A stretch of 64,000 nucleotides of DNA from Larus michahellis. Taxonomy: Eukaryota > Chordata > Aves > Charadriiformes > Laridae. The notes beneath the pieces were generated by a model, which had not been told where the DNA came from, searched no databases, and worked only from the letters and a program-made list of their open reading frames with translations. Positions 13,401 through 48,800 of this stretch are shown here, piece after piece. Made by a program: the position numbers and the translations under genes. Where the stretch lies: the NCBI RefSeq assembly GCF_964199755.1, contig NC_133901.1, positions 8,719,016-8,783,015 of the forward strand, read 5' to 3'. The first letter of the stretch is position 1; every line of letters begins with the position of its first letter.

Positions 13401-14362
13401 TTGGTGGAAGAATTTTACTCATTTGGACAAAATTTAGTTTTCCTTGTTTGCATGAGTGGATCTGTTGGCTTCTGCAGGTTTAATCAGGAGATTGGTCCTG
13501 CAGTTCATCAGCCCCATACTAAATTGCTCCTCATACTCTTTGCCCTCATAGCCAAGCTTGAAGGTAGCATCCGTCTAGTACCTGGCATGCGCTCTTTGGA
13601 GAACATTAACCTGCAGCATATAGAACAGGAGTTCCCAAAGCTTTGTTTCCCTCAGTCATCTGCGATCGATAGAAAGCATTTGGTTTCTACTCCCTAGTTA
13701 TTTAGAATGAGATTTCTCTGAAGGAGATATTAATAGTCAGGTTTGATTCTCAGATTTATTTGACGGTTAAACTCAATTAGCATCTGAGTTTCATGTAAGA
13801 GAACAGTCAGACTGCAGGGCCACGCTGCAGCTGGCGCCTTCAAAGTTTTTATGCAGGAAGTGCTCTTAATTCCCTGTCTCTCCACATAGAATATCTGTCT
13901 CACTCCAGCCAACGATCACAGCCATCTCGAGCCCTAATCATCTTGCTCCCTAAGCACGCTAAATGCAGTCAACTAAATCAGAGCAGACTCTAAACTTCAA
14001 CAATATAACTTGTGTTCTTGATCATTTTTTTCTTTTTGACACATGCCCAGATAAGGAAAGATGATTTTACTGAGTTTGACTACACTGTCCTACTCCATGA
14101 AATTCCAACACAGGTAAGAAAGCATAAGCACATACCTCCTTTCATCAACAACGGAACAGTATAAAGATCATAAACCATGTGTATTTTTAAATCTGTTCTC
14201 CAGGAAATTGTTTCATGTCACATGCGCCTCACTTGGCTTCCTGGTCACCCTCTGAAAGTGAAATACTTCTGTGCCTCAGACAACCAGGGGCTCCAAGATG
14301 GATCTGGAATGGAATCTGGATCAGCCGCTGGGATTTTAAATGAAAGGGGAGCAAATTTTTAA
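4153..14362 (+). CDS. RARRES1: RARRES1 (retinoic acid receptor responder 1 / TIG1), complete coding region in six exons
   Basis: Coding exons are 4153-4371, 11229-11291, 12217-12391, 13087-13223, 14051-14113 and 14204-14362, 816 nt in all, giving 271 aa plus stop; phases are 0,0,1,0,0 and all introns are GT-AG. The protein opens with a Leu/Ala-rich hydrophobic stretch at about residues 8-23 (signal anchor), followed by two cystatin-like latexin-family modules. Family hallmarks seen are SSYIMWEKST, FDYTVLLHE and the LTWLPGHPLKVKY block. Family knowledge: RARRES1 is a retinoid-induced membrane glycoprotein, often silenced in tumours, related to the carboxypeptidase inhibitor latexin. The ATG at 4153 has A at -3 and is the first in frame in exon 1. 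The next gene to the right, LXN, has the same exon pattern. Human RARRES1 is slightly longer (about 294 aa). RARRES1 is preferred over LXN because of the N-terminal hydrophobic segment and the longer C-terminus. Confidence 0.95.
4372..11228 (+). other. RARRES1: RARRES1 intron 1
   Basis: 6.86 kb. Apart from the minisatellite at its start and a G/T-rich low-complexity run at about 6660-6730, I see no coding exon, RNA gene or recognisable transposon. Confidence 0.7.
4566..4790 (+). repeat. Minisatellite in RARRES1 intron 1
   Basis: Three to four imperfect units of about 60 bp, each with a CTTCCCTCAGGGGGCTCAGG core and a GCATCGCTGTCCCACC-like arm. It begins about 200 bp into the intron. Confidence 0.7.
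11229..11291 (+). CDS. RARRES1: RARRES1 coding exon 2
   Basis: 63 nt, residues 74-94, with the GHKYYLQF strand shared with latexin. Acceptor CTTCCAG, donor GTGAGT, phase 0 at both ends. Confidence 0.93.
12217..12391 (+). CDS. RARRES1: RARRES1 coding exon 3
   Basis: 175 nt, residues 95-152 plus one base of codon 153. Includes CLATVLYP and an acidic/basic linker helix (KQIEEEDNRLYQKI). Acceptor TTTACAG, donor GTATAT. Confidence 0.93.
13087..13223 (+). CDS. RARRES1: RARRES1 coding exon 4
   Basis: 137 nt, residues 153-198, start of the second cystatin-like module, with GSSYIMWEKSTEN and the helix ending VKSVKQW. Acceptor CCTTGCAG, donor GTAAGT. Confidence 0.94.
14051..14113 (+). CDS. RARRES1: RARRES1 coding exon 5
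   Basis: 63 nt, residues 199-219, with FDYTVLLHEIPTQ, the strand best conserved between RARRES1 and latexin. Acceptor GCCCAG, donor GTAAGA. Confidence 0.94.
14204..14362 (+). CDS. RARRES1: RARRES1 coding exon 6 and stop
   Basis: Residues 220-271 then TAA at 14360-14362. Begins EIVSCHMRLTWLPGHPLKVKY, the last family strand, then a Gly/Ser-rich tail ending in NF. The intron before it is only 90 bp. Confidence 0.93.
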   Translation, partial: EIVSCHMRLTWLPGHPLKVKYFCASDNQGLQDGSGMESGSAAGILNERGANF

Positions 14363-14774
14363 AAGAGATTGTCACGTTTATGTATAAGTATTAAATGAGA
14401 AAATCCTTGTGTTAATAGACCTGTAATTGCAACAATTTTTCTATACAAGTCAAACAGTGAATTTGAATGCTTTCATTACTCTGTTTTGTTCCAAAATTAA
14501 TTCCTCTGATTTCTTAAACTGCAAGATTCATGTTAGACAGTTCTAGCTAAAAAACTTTGTGACTACATATATACACAGATGAACATACACAAGTTGATTT
14601 TATGTCATTAACTTACTGTTACTTAGAGTAACATAGTTTGTAAACAAAGTTAATATATTTGGGTACAAATCTTGAGAAGAGTATTAATCTGTCACTAAGA
14701 AATATTTGTCTACTCAATTTTTTTTTATTTTCTTTTTTGAGATAGGTACAGGCTGATTTTTACCTTACGTCTCC

Positions 14775-14780
14775 AATAAA
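14775..14780 (+). terminator. RARRES1: Candidate RARRES1 poly(A) signal AATAAA
   Basis: AATAAA lies 413 bp past the stop and is followed within 40 bp by a G/T-rich stretch (GGTTGGGTTTTC), the usual downstream element. A weaker ATTAAA at 14390-14395, also followed by a GT-rich stretch, could give a much shorter 3' UTR. Confidence 0.5.
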
Positions 14781-16779
14781 ACAAATACCATTACTCCGGG
14801 TCGAGGTTGGGTTTTCTTTCACGCTGCTGCCGTTTGACCCCAACTTTCCGTCTTCTCCCAGTGTCTGGCCTTTAAAAGGATGTGGACGAGCGTAGGCAGC
14901 GGAATGTCTCCCCGCAAGGCCCTAGAGCAGCCAGTAACCAGCATCTGCATGGCGCTGGTCCCGCTGACGCACCGCCGTTCCCTGCAGTGTGAGATTACAT
15001 AAAAATAAGTTTCTTCTCTCATATTTGTGAAGGCAACTCAGAAAATATTGATATAAGGAAAACATGTTTTGTTGTCCCCCATCTGTCACCAGTCCAGAAC
15101 ACTGCAAGGCAGTGTTTGTCAGACGGAAATTGAGGATGTTGTCTTAGCCTATTTGCAGTTCTTGCTATTACCTTGAACGAAAACAGGCAGAACTGCAGAG
15201 ACAGGAAGGCACTGTGCACTGTGCAGATGGATTTCCACATTTGGGTTTGGTGAGGGAACGGCCCGCTGCCAGAATGCCCCGTCAAACAGCTCTTGTATTA
15301 ATGACTGCCGTGTCTTATACTCATCCTACATACAACGAAGTCCTACTGCAAGAACACGTTTTTCTCCTTTCACACCAAATTCTCCATTTGGGTTTACAGC
15401 AGACCCACTGTCCTGCCTTTGTTTGCTGAGATTGTGCCAAACTCTCTTGAGTTCGTAATTTTTTTTCCCCACTGGCAAGATTTATGGCAGGTTAAATTAA
15501 GTCCATATCAGTAAGTAGGAAAACAGGCTATGGTCTCTGCCTTCTGGGATGATTGTGTTCTTCATAACTCATGGTATACTGCGCTATCATTGATCTGAAA
15601 TCAGTAACGATGATTAAGGTATTTAACATGAAAGCTTTAACTGGGGGATATTTTAGGCTGGGTGATGTGTTAAGCCCCCCTCCCCCAAACTCAGGCATTT
15701 TACACAACTGTATTAGTCTGATATACTTTCACTGACTGAAGCTTTTTATATCAGCAAATAATAGGCATTACAATAAATTCAGTGACGCAGCATTTCACAT
15801 ACTTTTGGTGTTTTCTTTTGTGCTGGTAAAACATATCATCAAACGCATGAAATCAGAGCTTATAATGGCAACATTTCTTAAAGAAGTTGGTGATGAAACA
15901 TTGGTTTTTTGGAATGAAAACAGGAAAATCACATGGATTTTGCACTTCAGGGTTTTAGCAATGCACTTAATCGCAAGTTTCATTTCCTTACCTTGTTTTT
16001 GTCACTGCTCTCCAGACCTGGAACAGAGGATCAGGCACTTCTAACTTGCCAGATCAGTGTAACTTTTCACTACTAATAAGCAACACAAACTTAGGTCAGT
16101 TAAGAAACTGCATAGTAACTTCCAGATAAGTAGCTAAACCTGTTGGAATTCAAAGGCAAAATTTCCACCAACTTCTTTAGCGCCAAGTTTTCAGTCAGCG
16201 GATTGGAACCTAAAATCATAACAGTTTTTACTCAAGTAAAATTCTTGGTTAACTCAATGTAGACATCCGAGTCGAGGCTCAGATGGGTTCACAGCGAATT
16301 CTTCACACTAAAAAAAACCACGTGTAGCGCATATCTGTAAGAGGTTGTATAGACAAGAGGAATAGTTCTCTTCCATCTTTTCTGCTAGGAAGAGTTCAAC
16401 TAAGTCAGATGAGTGCTATGTAAAATCTGATTAAAAAAACCTCAAACAAACATCACACACAAAGAAACTAAATCCAGGGTGCCCCAAAATTAGTCTCTTG
16501 GTAGTGCTTCTGTCCTTCTTCTACTGTCCCCTACTATCCATGAGCCTTCCCACTACCCACGGATCTTCTCCCTCGCGCTGACGTTGAGCAGACCCTGCTG
16601 TGCCTCAGCCGTCCCCGCACTGAGCTACCCGAGGCCGTGCTCTCATTGGCCACGTTACATTTGCGGAGAACCAGCACACACCTGGCAGAATCCGTTAGCC
16701 AGGAATTCACATCGTGACTGGCCTCTAATAAGCATAATGTAACAGCTTATAAATATAATATAAAATATAAATAAAATAA

Positions 16780-16829
16780 TAACCACCCCATTTATTTCAA
16801 ATAGTAACCACCCCGTTTATTTCTTCCAT
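16780..16829 (+). repeat. Two-copy 25-bp direct repeat
   Basis: The units start TAACCACCCC and contain TTTATTTC. The two copies follow each other at a 25-bp period with a few differences, next to an (AAATAT)-like low-complexity run. Confidence 0.75.
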
Positions 16830-17971
16830 TTGTACTGCTTTTAGAAGACATCTTTGAATTTTGGTAAACGTGCTATATTTGCTTGTTTAAGTAAAATCTC
16901 CAAATGTCAGAGAACCTGCAGGGCTTTTCTTGAAACGAGTTCCAGCTGGGTATTTTCACAAACGTAAAGCTCTGAATGACAGGGAATCAAGAAGGATTTG
17001 GCCCAAAGCAACATCATACTCCTACACCACATTTTGCCAGTGTTTAGTTAGCATTTATGACACTGTACTTTTTTCAAGGTTAAAATAATTTTCACTGTCT
17101 TTCTGCGAGGGCTGAGGAAAAGAAGCCAGGGCACTGCAAGGCATTGCGCACTGTCTGCGTCTGGTAAAAATCAACCACAGCCCTGTGCCAGGAATGTCGC
17201 TAGTTTTGTACTGGAACTTCATTCTGTTTACTGGAAGTCTGCAAAAATGCTGTTAAGCCGAGTAGGTCAGGAAGAGAGAGCACGCAAAGAAAATTCAGCG
17301 TAGATCTTCTGGTAGTAATTAAGAAAAAATATTTATGTTAATACCTTCTCTTTCTCACACAACTGTGACGCCCTTGTTTTACCTCTCTTCTATGAGTGAG
17401 CAAGATCTGCTCAACTGATTCCCAAGCTCAGCATCATCAGCAACGCGCCCTCTTGATTGTAAGATTCTGTAAGATTGTAAGATCTTTTCTTTGGTTTTCT
17501 AACAGAGAGCCAAGAAAGCAAGCACATAAAATAAATCCACATTGTTCATAGTTCTGGAAAGAGTTAATTTCTACACGTATTATTATCAACTCTTTTCAAA
17601 TGCCTTGTACCATCAGTGATAAGCAGATGTGGTGACAAGCAAGTCGCAGTGACAGATGACTCTGCGCAGTTCGTTAGGACTTCGGAGGCTGCTAATGTTG
17701 TTTCTGAAGGAGGAGGGAAAGCTGACATTCCTTCTCTGGAACTGGATAATCTAAAAGCAGGAGCTAAAGGATGTGCGCTTGGAGCACGTATGTGAAAACC
17801 GCTCAGTACTGGATGACAATTCACCCCCCATGCCTGTCCAGCAGCTCACAGTTAGTTTAGTTTAGTCTCCTAAACTAAAATTCTTAAAAATTTTTAAAAA
17901 TTCAAAACCAGAGAAACAGCAACTAGCCTAATTAGAAAATTATGATGTATTAAGTAAAAAAATAAAATTAT

Positions 17972-17977
17972 TTTAAT
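17972..17977 (-). terminator. GFM1: Possible GFM1 poly(A) signal ATTAAA
   Basis: ATTAAA on the minus strand, 280 bp past the GFM1 stop. I found no canonical AATAAA on this strand between it and the stop. Weak evidence. Confidence 0.3.
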
Positions 17978-18256
17978 GCAAATGGATTAAGACAAATTTC
18001 AAGACAAATTATCACCAGTGTTTTAACATTTATATATTTTGTTAAGGAGCAGCATTTACACGTGAACAATTCCGTTGTAATCTTCTGGTGGCTTCTGAGA
18101 ATACCACAAAGGAAGGATATTACGATGAAATTTCAAGCCCAAGTCCCACTGCAGCCTGCACTTATCCAGCCAGCCTTGATTGCTTCTACTGCTTGGGCAA
18201 CCCAGCTTTTAGAGAAGATTGTGAAAAACTGTTCAATATGCTCAAGAGGAAAAAAG

Positions 18257-42404
<24,148 letters not shown>

Positions 42405-45400
42405 GGCTCCGTCCCCGCCGCCCCGGTCAGCCCCGCCGCCGCTTCCGGGGCACCGCGCATGCGGAGCGCGGCCGGGCCGGGAGGCGGGGGAAGCGGCAGC
42501 GAACGGTGAGAGCTGGGAAACGGCGGTATGGGGTCGCGATAGAGGAGAGGGGATGAGGGGGAAGGTTCCTGCTGGACTGGTCCCTAAGGATTTCTTGGGA
42601 CCGAAGCCGTTAGTATTTTAATTAGCGACCTTGACAGAGTAATTAGGATTCATGATGCTGAAGCTCGCTGATGGCAACGTTTGAAGACATAGAATCACAG
42701 AATGTTTTGCGTTGTAAGTTCCACCCCCCTGCCCTGAGCAGGGACACCTCCCACCAGACCAGGTTGCTCCAAGCCCCATCCAGCCTGGCCTTGAACACCT
42801 CCAGGGATGGGGCAGCCACAGCTTCTCTGGGCAACCTGGGCCAGGGCCTCACCACCCCCACAGTACAGAATTTCTTCCAGATATCCGATCTAAATCTACC
42901 CTCTTTCAGCTTGAGGCTATTAGCCCATGTCCCATCATACCACTCCCTGATCCAGAGTCCCTCCCCAGCTCTCCTGTAGCCCCTTTAGGGACTGGAAGGG
43001 GCTGGAAGGTCTCCCTGGAGCCTTCCCTTCTCCAGGCTGAACACCCCCAACTCTCTCAGCCTGTCCTCACAGCAGAGGGGCTCCAGCCCTTTGGTCATCT
43101 TCGTAGCCCTTTGTGTAGGATGATGCTGGGTGGAGCACAGGTACCAATTTATAACACTTTGAATGTTGTGTTAACATAGCAAGAAAGTTTCGGTTAAGTC
43201 AGCATTAGAAACAGACAAACAGAATAACCCAGCTCTTTGATCCGTTACTGTGTGTGACTTCCTTCTAGTAGACAACACGATGAAAGAGAAATTCTCACAT
43301 CTAGCATCAAAAGCATGCATGTGATGGCTATTGAACAGGTGGCACGCCAAGGTTCATGTCATACCTCAAGGAAGCTATAGTGTGTACCTATATTCTCAAG
43401 TGTTATTAAAAAAAAAGAAAACCAACAAAACCCCCACTGTTCAAAGTGCATCAAGAACAGTTGGGTTTTCATACCAGAGAAGACTCCAAGAGCAGTTCTG
43501 AAGCAGAGAAACAGCCCAGCCAGCACCAGACTCAAGTTCCACCCCCATCTGCTTCCTTTTAATAAACTTTTTTTGTGGTAAATGCATGTTTCCCTTCTGG
43601 AAACTGAGGCGCATATTTTTCCCTCATTGTGTTGCTATTGGTGTCTCATATGGGAATGTTTCAAAGCAGCCCAAAATAAATAATGCACAAGTCCTTTTGT
43701 GATATAGAGTAAGCCAAACAATAACCATAAATAATAAATAACTTTAATAAAGAATTACAGTTTGAGATGCTTCTACATAGAACAATTTCTTTTGCCTTAC
43801 ATTTTAGAGCGTTGTTTTGCATAACAGAATAATCTGTAATGAATATTAGCCTCTTTACACTACATATATACTTGACTTGTTTTATTGATTATGTATACGT
43901 ATGATGATTTTTAATCTTAGTAAAGCAGCATCTCCCAAATCAAAGGTTTCTTTTGAAATTGCCAAATGAAAAAAAACTTTTCTGCTGTTTATTACAGGGA
44001 AGTTTTAGTGACGTACCTGGAAAATGCCTCCATGCCCTTACATTCTCAGTGACATTTATTGCAAAATCCACGTTGGCTTCAGTGTATGGAAGATCAGGCC
44101 CTAGAGTTGTACTCTTACTTTTTAAGGAGTAAAAGCATCCTTTAGATTCAGGGTTCTGGCAAGCCGGACTGTGATCTCCCCCCGTTTCAGCCTGTCCTTC
44201 TGTCAGAGGTTGCCACCCCCTTAGCACGCCCTTACCTCGACTGCCCGTAGGATGGTTCAATTGTATAAACTTACTGCCACTAGTATTTGCTCCAACGGGA
44301 AGAGACCATTGCATTAAACAAGCAAATAAACAACTGTCTTTCCCTTGTCAGAGTTTAACAAAAGTACTTTTTATTCTTTTTGCACATTAATAAACACAGA
44401 ATTAAATAATCTGGGGAACCTGCAGAAAGACAGGATTTAAAGGCCACCTCCTTTTTGGACAAACAAATATTAATCTTGACTTACTAAACATTTTCTTTTA
44501 GAATATAAATAGTGCCTTTTTAAAGGCTATTTTAGAATGTTTTAGCCTTGAAATATGCTACAGTGCTAATGCTATTATGGTATAGTCTACAGAAGTTATG
44601 TACGCTACAACATGGGGATCAATTCTGCATTAAAAAACAGCACACAAACTTAACGCTTGCAATACAAAGACATTTTGTGTTCTCAGTCACACAGTTGGCT
44701 TTCCTCTAGAACAGCAGGCTCTTTAACCAAACAATAACAACAAGGTCAAGGGAGATCAAGCGTTAGATTTACAAACACATCTCATCTCAGCTGTGGGGGG
44801 AAATGGTTTCCTGCATGCAGGGCTCTTTTAGCTTTTTAAAGCAGAAGAAATGGTGTAATCATTCCTTATCCAGTTAAACTACTGCCCACTCAACCAATTT
44901 CTCCCACATATTTTTCTGATTAATAACTAATAGTTACAGCTGGGATTGGAGACACAGTGGCATTATTACAGAATAATTGAAAGCTACTACAGAGAATCTT
45001 CAAGAATGAAAAATAGTGGGCCACCTCCAGAGGAAACACACCAGGAATCAGAAGTACAAAACTGACAGTCTAGGCACAGAAAAGAAGAGGTGCAAGCCGA
45101 GCTTATGAACATAAGAATGCTGATAAACGAAAACTTACTTGAAGTATTTGTCATTCTAGTATTCCTCTCACTTTTCTTCATATTAAAAATCAAGGTGAAT
45201 CTGGGAATTCTATAACAATTTAAATATGATTTTAAAGATAGATATATATATAGGGACTACAGTGCTTTCAAATTGCTATTAATTGCTGTATAACCTAGAA
45301 CATTAATAATTACTTCAGCCACACAAACTAAAGAGAGAATTTACTTTCTGTCCAAGTTACAGAGTGTGGGAAAAAAGTAGTTTCATTACCAGGCTTAATA

Positions 45401-45761
45401 AAAAGTCTAAGACTGGTGCAGTTCTAGTAGAAAAATCTTGCTAATCAAAGCTTTTTTTTTTTTTTTTAAAAAAAAACCAACACAAACATCCCACCCCAGA
45501 ATTAGTGATAATTCATTAAAGTGCTTTTAAGTGGAAGGTTGTCAGTTTTTTAATTTACTGGAACTAGATAGTTTAACCAAGGATCTGAAGTTTTCAAGAA
45601 CAGTAAGTTGTCAAAAGATCGGAGTAGCAAGGCACGCTAATACTTCCTAAAACAAAAAACAGAGATTGGTCATATATACGTGTATACTTATATGAACATA
45701 AGCAATGCAGCACCATTATCTCCTCTGAAGAAACTCCATTCAAATGGAGAATGGAAGCAAT
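42405..45761. other. Gap between MLF1 3' end and GFM1 promoter
   Basis: Apart from the CR1 copy and the GFM1 promoter, AT-rich DNA with no gene recognised. It probably includes the MLF1 3' UTR; an AATAAA on the minus strand at 44370-44375 is one possible end. A 124-codon minus-strand frame at 43940-44314 has no known homologue that I can name. Confidence 0.5.
42688..43120 (-). mobile_element. CR1 LINE 3' fragment upstream of the GFM1 promoter
   Basis: About 430 bp, same subfamily look as the copy in LXN intron 1 (CACCTCCCACCAGACCAGG, TTGAACACCTCCAGGGATGG). The 3' end, at the left, shows TAGAATCACAGAATG. It is in the same orientation as GFM1 and lies about 280 bp upstream of its start codon. 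Confidence 0.92.
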
Positions 45762-45864
45762 TTATTTTTTGCCCCTTTTGATGGGGACGTGTGTTCCTTT
45801 CACACTGAGATTCTCCAAAGAAGCTCTGGGCTCCCTGGAACCTGCAACTGCAAGTGGTTTCTCT
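45762..45864 (-). CDS. MLF1: MLF1 coding exon 7 and stop
   Basis: 103 nt, 34 codons, basic tail ending VPIKRGKK, then TAA at 45764-45762. Acceptor TTTGTTTCAG. The stop codon overlaps an AATAAA hexamer. Confidence 0.93.
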
Positions 45865-48800
45865 CTGAAACAAACAACAACAAAAAATCACAACCACCAT
45901 ATGATACTTGTACAACATTTGTGCATAACTGAGCTAAGAGCATCACCATATTTCTCCATAAAAAACACTCACCATTTTAGCTTATCAATTCATTAAGTAA
46001 TTTTCAAAGTCAAAAATACTATATTTCTTCAAAATTTAGTTAACAAAATACTGCCTTATACTGTTTATTGTGGCATCATGAGAAAAGGAGCAATAAACCA
46101 TGCCATTTCAGGAAGAAATTCTTGACTGTGAGGGTGGTGAGCCCCTGGCCCAGGTTGCCCAGAGAAGCTGTGGCTGCCCCATCCCTGGAGGGGTTCAAGG
46201 CCAGGCTGGATGGGGCTTGGAGCAACCTGGTCTGGTGGGAGGTGTCCCTGCCCAGGGCAGGGGGGTGGAACTGGATGGTCTTTAAGGTCCCTTCCAACCT
46301 AAACCACTCTATGATTCTATTTCTCCTCAGACTGCCAGTAAGCATTGTTTGTTCATAAACAGATTGCTTCCGAATTGGATTTTCATTCTGTTTCTAGCAT
46401 TTCCTTAATTCTGGTAGGAAACTATTTTTACCTTCGTGATCCATCTTCCTTGGGTATGTGATGAATACTTCTGTACTTTGGAGCTTCTAAATTGCATCTA
46501 GTCCTAGATGGCTTGAACTTCATAATCTCTTTCTGCCACTCCTCATCAAAGGTCCGGGCCTCAGCTGAAAAACAGTTAGAGTTTGCTTTTATTTTTAATA
46601 AATGCAAGCAAGATAGGAAAAAACATGAAATGGAAATCAGGTTTTTTGAACAGTGTTTTTTAAACTTGTGGTCTGTGACTTTCCACATGGCCCACAAACT
46701 ATTTCTAGGGGATCTGTAAAAGACAACTAAAAGCTCACTGCAGTAAGATTACGTTCAGAAGATAAAAACAAAAAACCTGAAAGTCACTGTGTTGTAGAAG
46801 TATATTCACATTTTAACCACACATTTCTTAAATATCTATTTTATGTTAGCCACAAACACACAGCAAGTAGTAAAATTCTGTTAAAAGTTTGATTGAAACC
46901 ATAAAACATTAAAAGTACTTCCAAATATGAGCAGCTACTGTACAAACAAACAGTACCTAAGGCATTGTAACACATGTTCAAGTCTAACTAGTTACTTTAA
47001 CTTAGTTTGTCCAAATTTATATCAACTGTGGAAACTTGATTTGCAGACTTGCAGATTGTCTGAAAAACAGTCCCTTTTAAGATGTCTGAAGCTGGAACTT
47101 CAGAATTGGTACGTGAAACAACAGTGTAAAGCCCATTAGAGAACTGCATAAAAAGACATACTTTCATCCAGGTTGATGAATTCTTGATTCATTTCTTCAT
47201 CACCAGTCTTGCTGTTCTTTGATTTTTTAATGACGTGAGCACGATCATGAATATGATGACCAATAGCCATTTTTTGTAGTCCACTTTCAGAATCCCTGAG
47301 TGCTTTTCTTGTCTCCTTAACCTGTACAAAAGAGGGAAGTGTTCTTTCAACCAAAACCAGAAGTTTTTTAAAAATTCCAGTTTTCTTCCCCAAAGTTTTT
47401 ATATCTTTGTTTTGAAAAGGTTAGGTTTTACAGGCTTCTCCAATTGTCTCATCTACCGTGTTGGCTGAAAATACACCAATAAAGCACAGATCAAGTCTAT
47501 TTTCTTTCTGCCAACACGCAGGAAGATTAAACAAGAAAACCTAAACTCCTTAAGTAACGTACAATACTGGATATTAATTGTTGGGGAAAAATAAGCCTAA
47601 TCTAAATATACTACACACAGACAAGTCTTCTTGACATTCTCCTTGACAACAGAACGAATAACAGCCGATGCCAATATTCTCAGCATGAAGGGACAACTAA
47701 TTACTAGGTTGTCATGTTGACTGGCTTGAAACCCAGGCAACCACTTATCACTGTGTTCATAGGTATTATTATTAGAACCTTTTTGATAACTGAGTGTCTG
47801 CTTGAGCTTGAACATAACCCACAGCCAATCATGCTCAACGGCCTTTACTGCTCACATATAGTCTTTCATGAACCTTGCTTCAGGGTTCAAATTCAAATTC
47901 AAATTTCTTAGCAGAATTAGACGCAACAGCTGCGAGGAAGTCAATGAAAGGGCATCTCCATCTGAAGCGTTACGTAAGCTTTTAAAAGTGCCCGAGTAAA
48001 GGGGATGATTTGAAGCCACATTTTGCATAAATAGACTGCCTCTTGCTCTCCTATATTTTAGACAGAATTTTAAATGTGCAAGAAGAGGATTAATTACAGC
48101 AAAGGGAAAGACACTGGAGACCGCCTTGAAGAATCAGCTGTTCTGGCACTCAATTTTTCCAGTCTTTGATAGGCATACAATTTATTTAGACATATACTTA
48201 GAAGCATACAAATTACAAGGAACAAAATCGCACTTTAGCTTAAGAAGCCTTTAATATAGAGCGATATTTAAACAGACATATATTTTTCTAAATTATAATA
48301 GTAACTGTCTCCAGTAAAAAGAACCTGCAGGAAACTGGTTTAGTATAAATGAGCTTCGATTCTAATAATTACATACCACCTTTTTGTTGCATCTCAGCAC
48401 TACTTACACCTCCTGGAGCGGTGCGTGTCTGAGCCGAAGCCTGGAAAACTTTTGGTGGTTCATCACCTACTTTGGAGTATGTCATCACAGAGGAGGAGCT
48501 GAATGTGTGTGCATCTGGATGGATGGATAGGTCATCCTACAAGCAATGTAGACTTCTTATTAATAAAAGTTAAAACTTGTGGATAATAGGTACTTCTTAC
48601 ATTCTGAGACTATCTTATAATGAAAAAGAATATCCCCCTGAAAAAATTAACCCCCAGTCCTGGCACTGCCGATATGGCCTGTTGGGAATAGACTTTGGCA
48701 TTTGATATGCTCCCACTCTAGTCCAAGCCTTGTCTGGCCACAGGTCTCCCCATGCCAGGAAACATGACAACAGATAAAAAGCATGGGCAGCAATAAGCAA

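Larger units (their letters stand above)
14363..18256. other. Convergent gap between RARRES1 and GFM1
   Basis: Holds the 3' UTRs of RARRES1 (+) and GFM1 (-) and otherwise AT-rich DNA with no gene I recognise. It includes a 25-bp direct repeat at 16780-16829 and an A/T hairpin-like run near 17850-17905. A possible GFM1 poly(A) signal (ATTAAA on -) is at 17972-17977. Confidence 0.55.

Noticed and set aside
13323-13697. 124-codon frame in RARRES1 intron 4
   Set aside because: No fitting splice sites or family, and the neighbouring exons join perfectly without it.
17459-17485. Short GTAAGATT repeats near 17.47 kb
   Set aside because: Only two to three imperfect copies; ordinary slippage.
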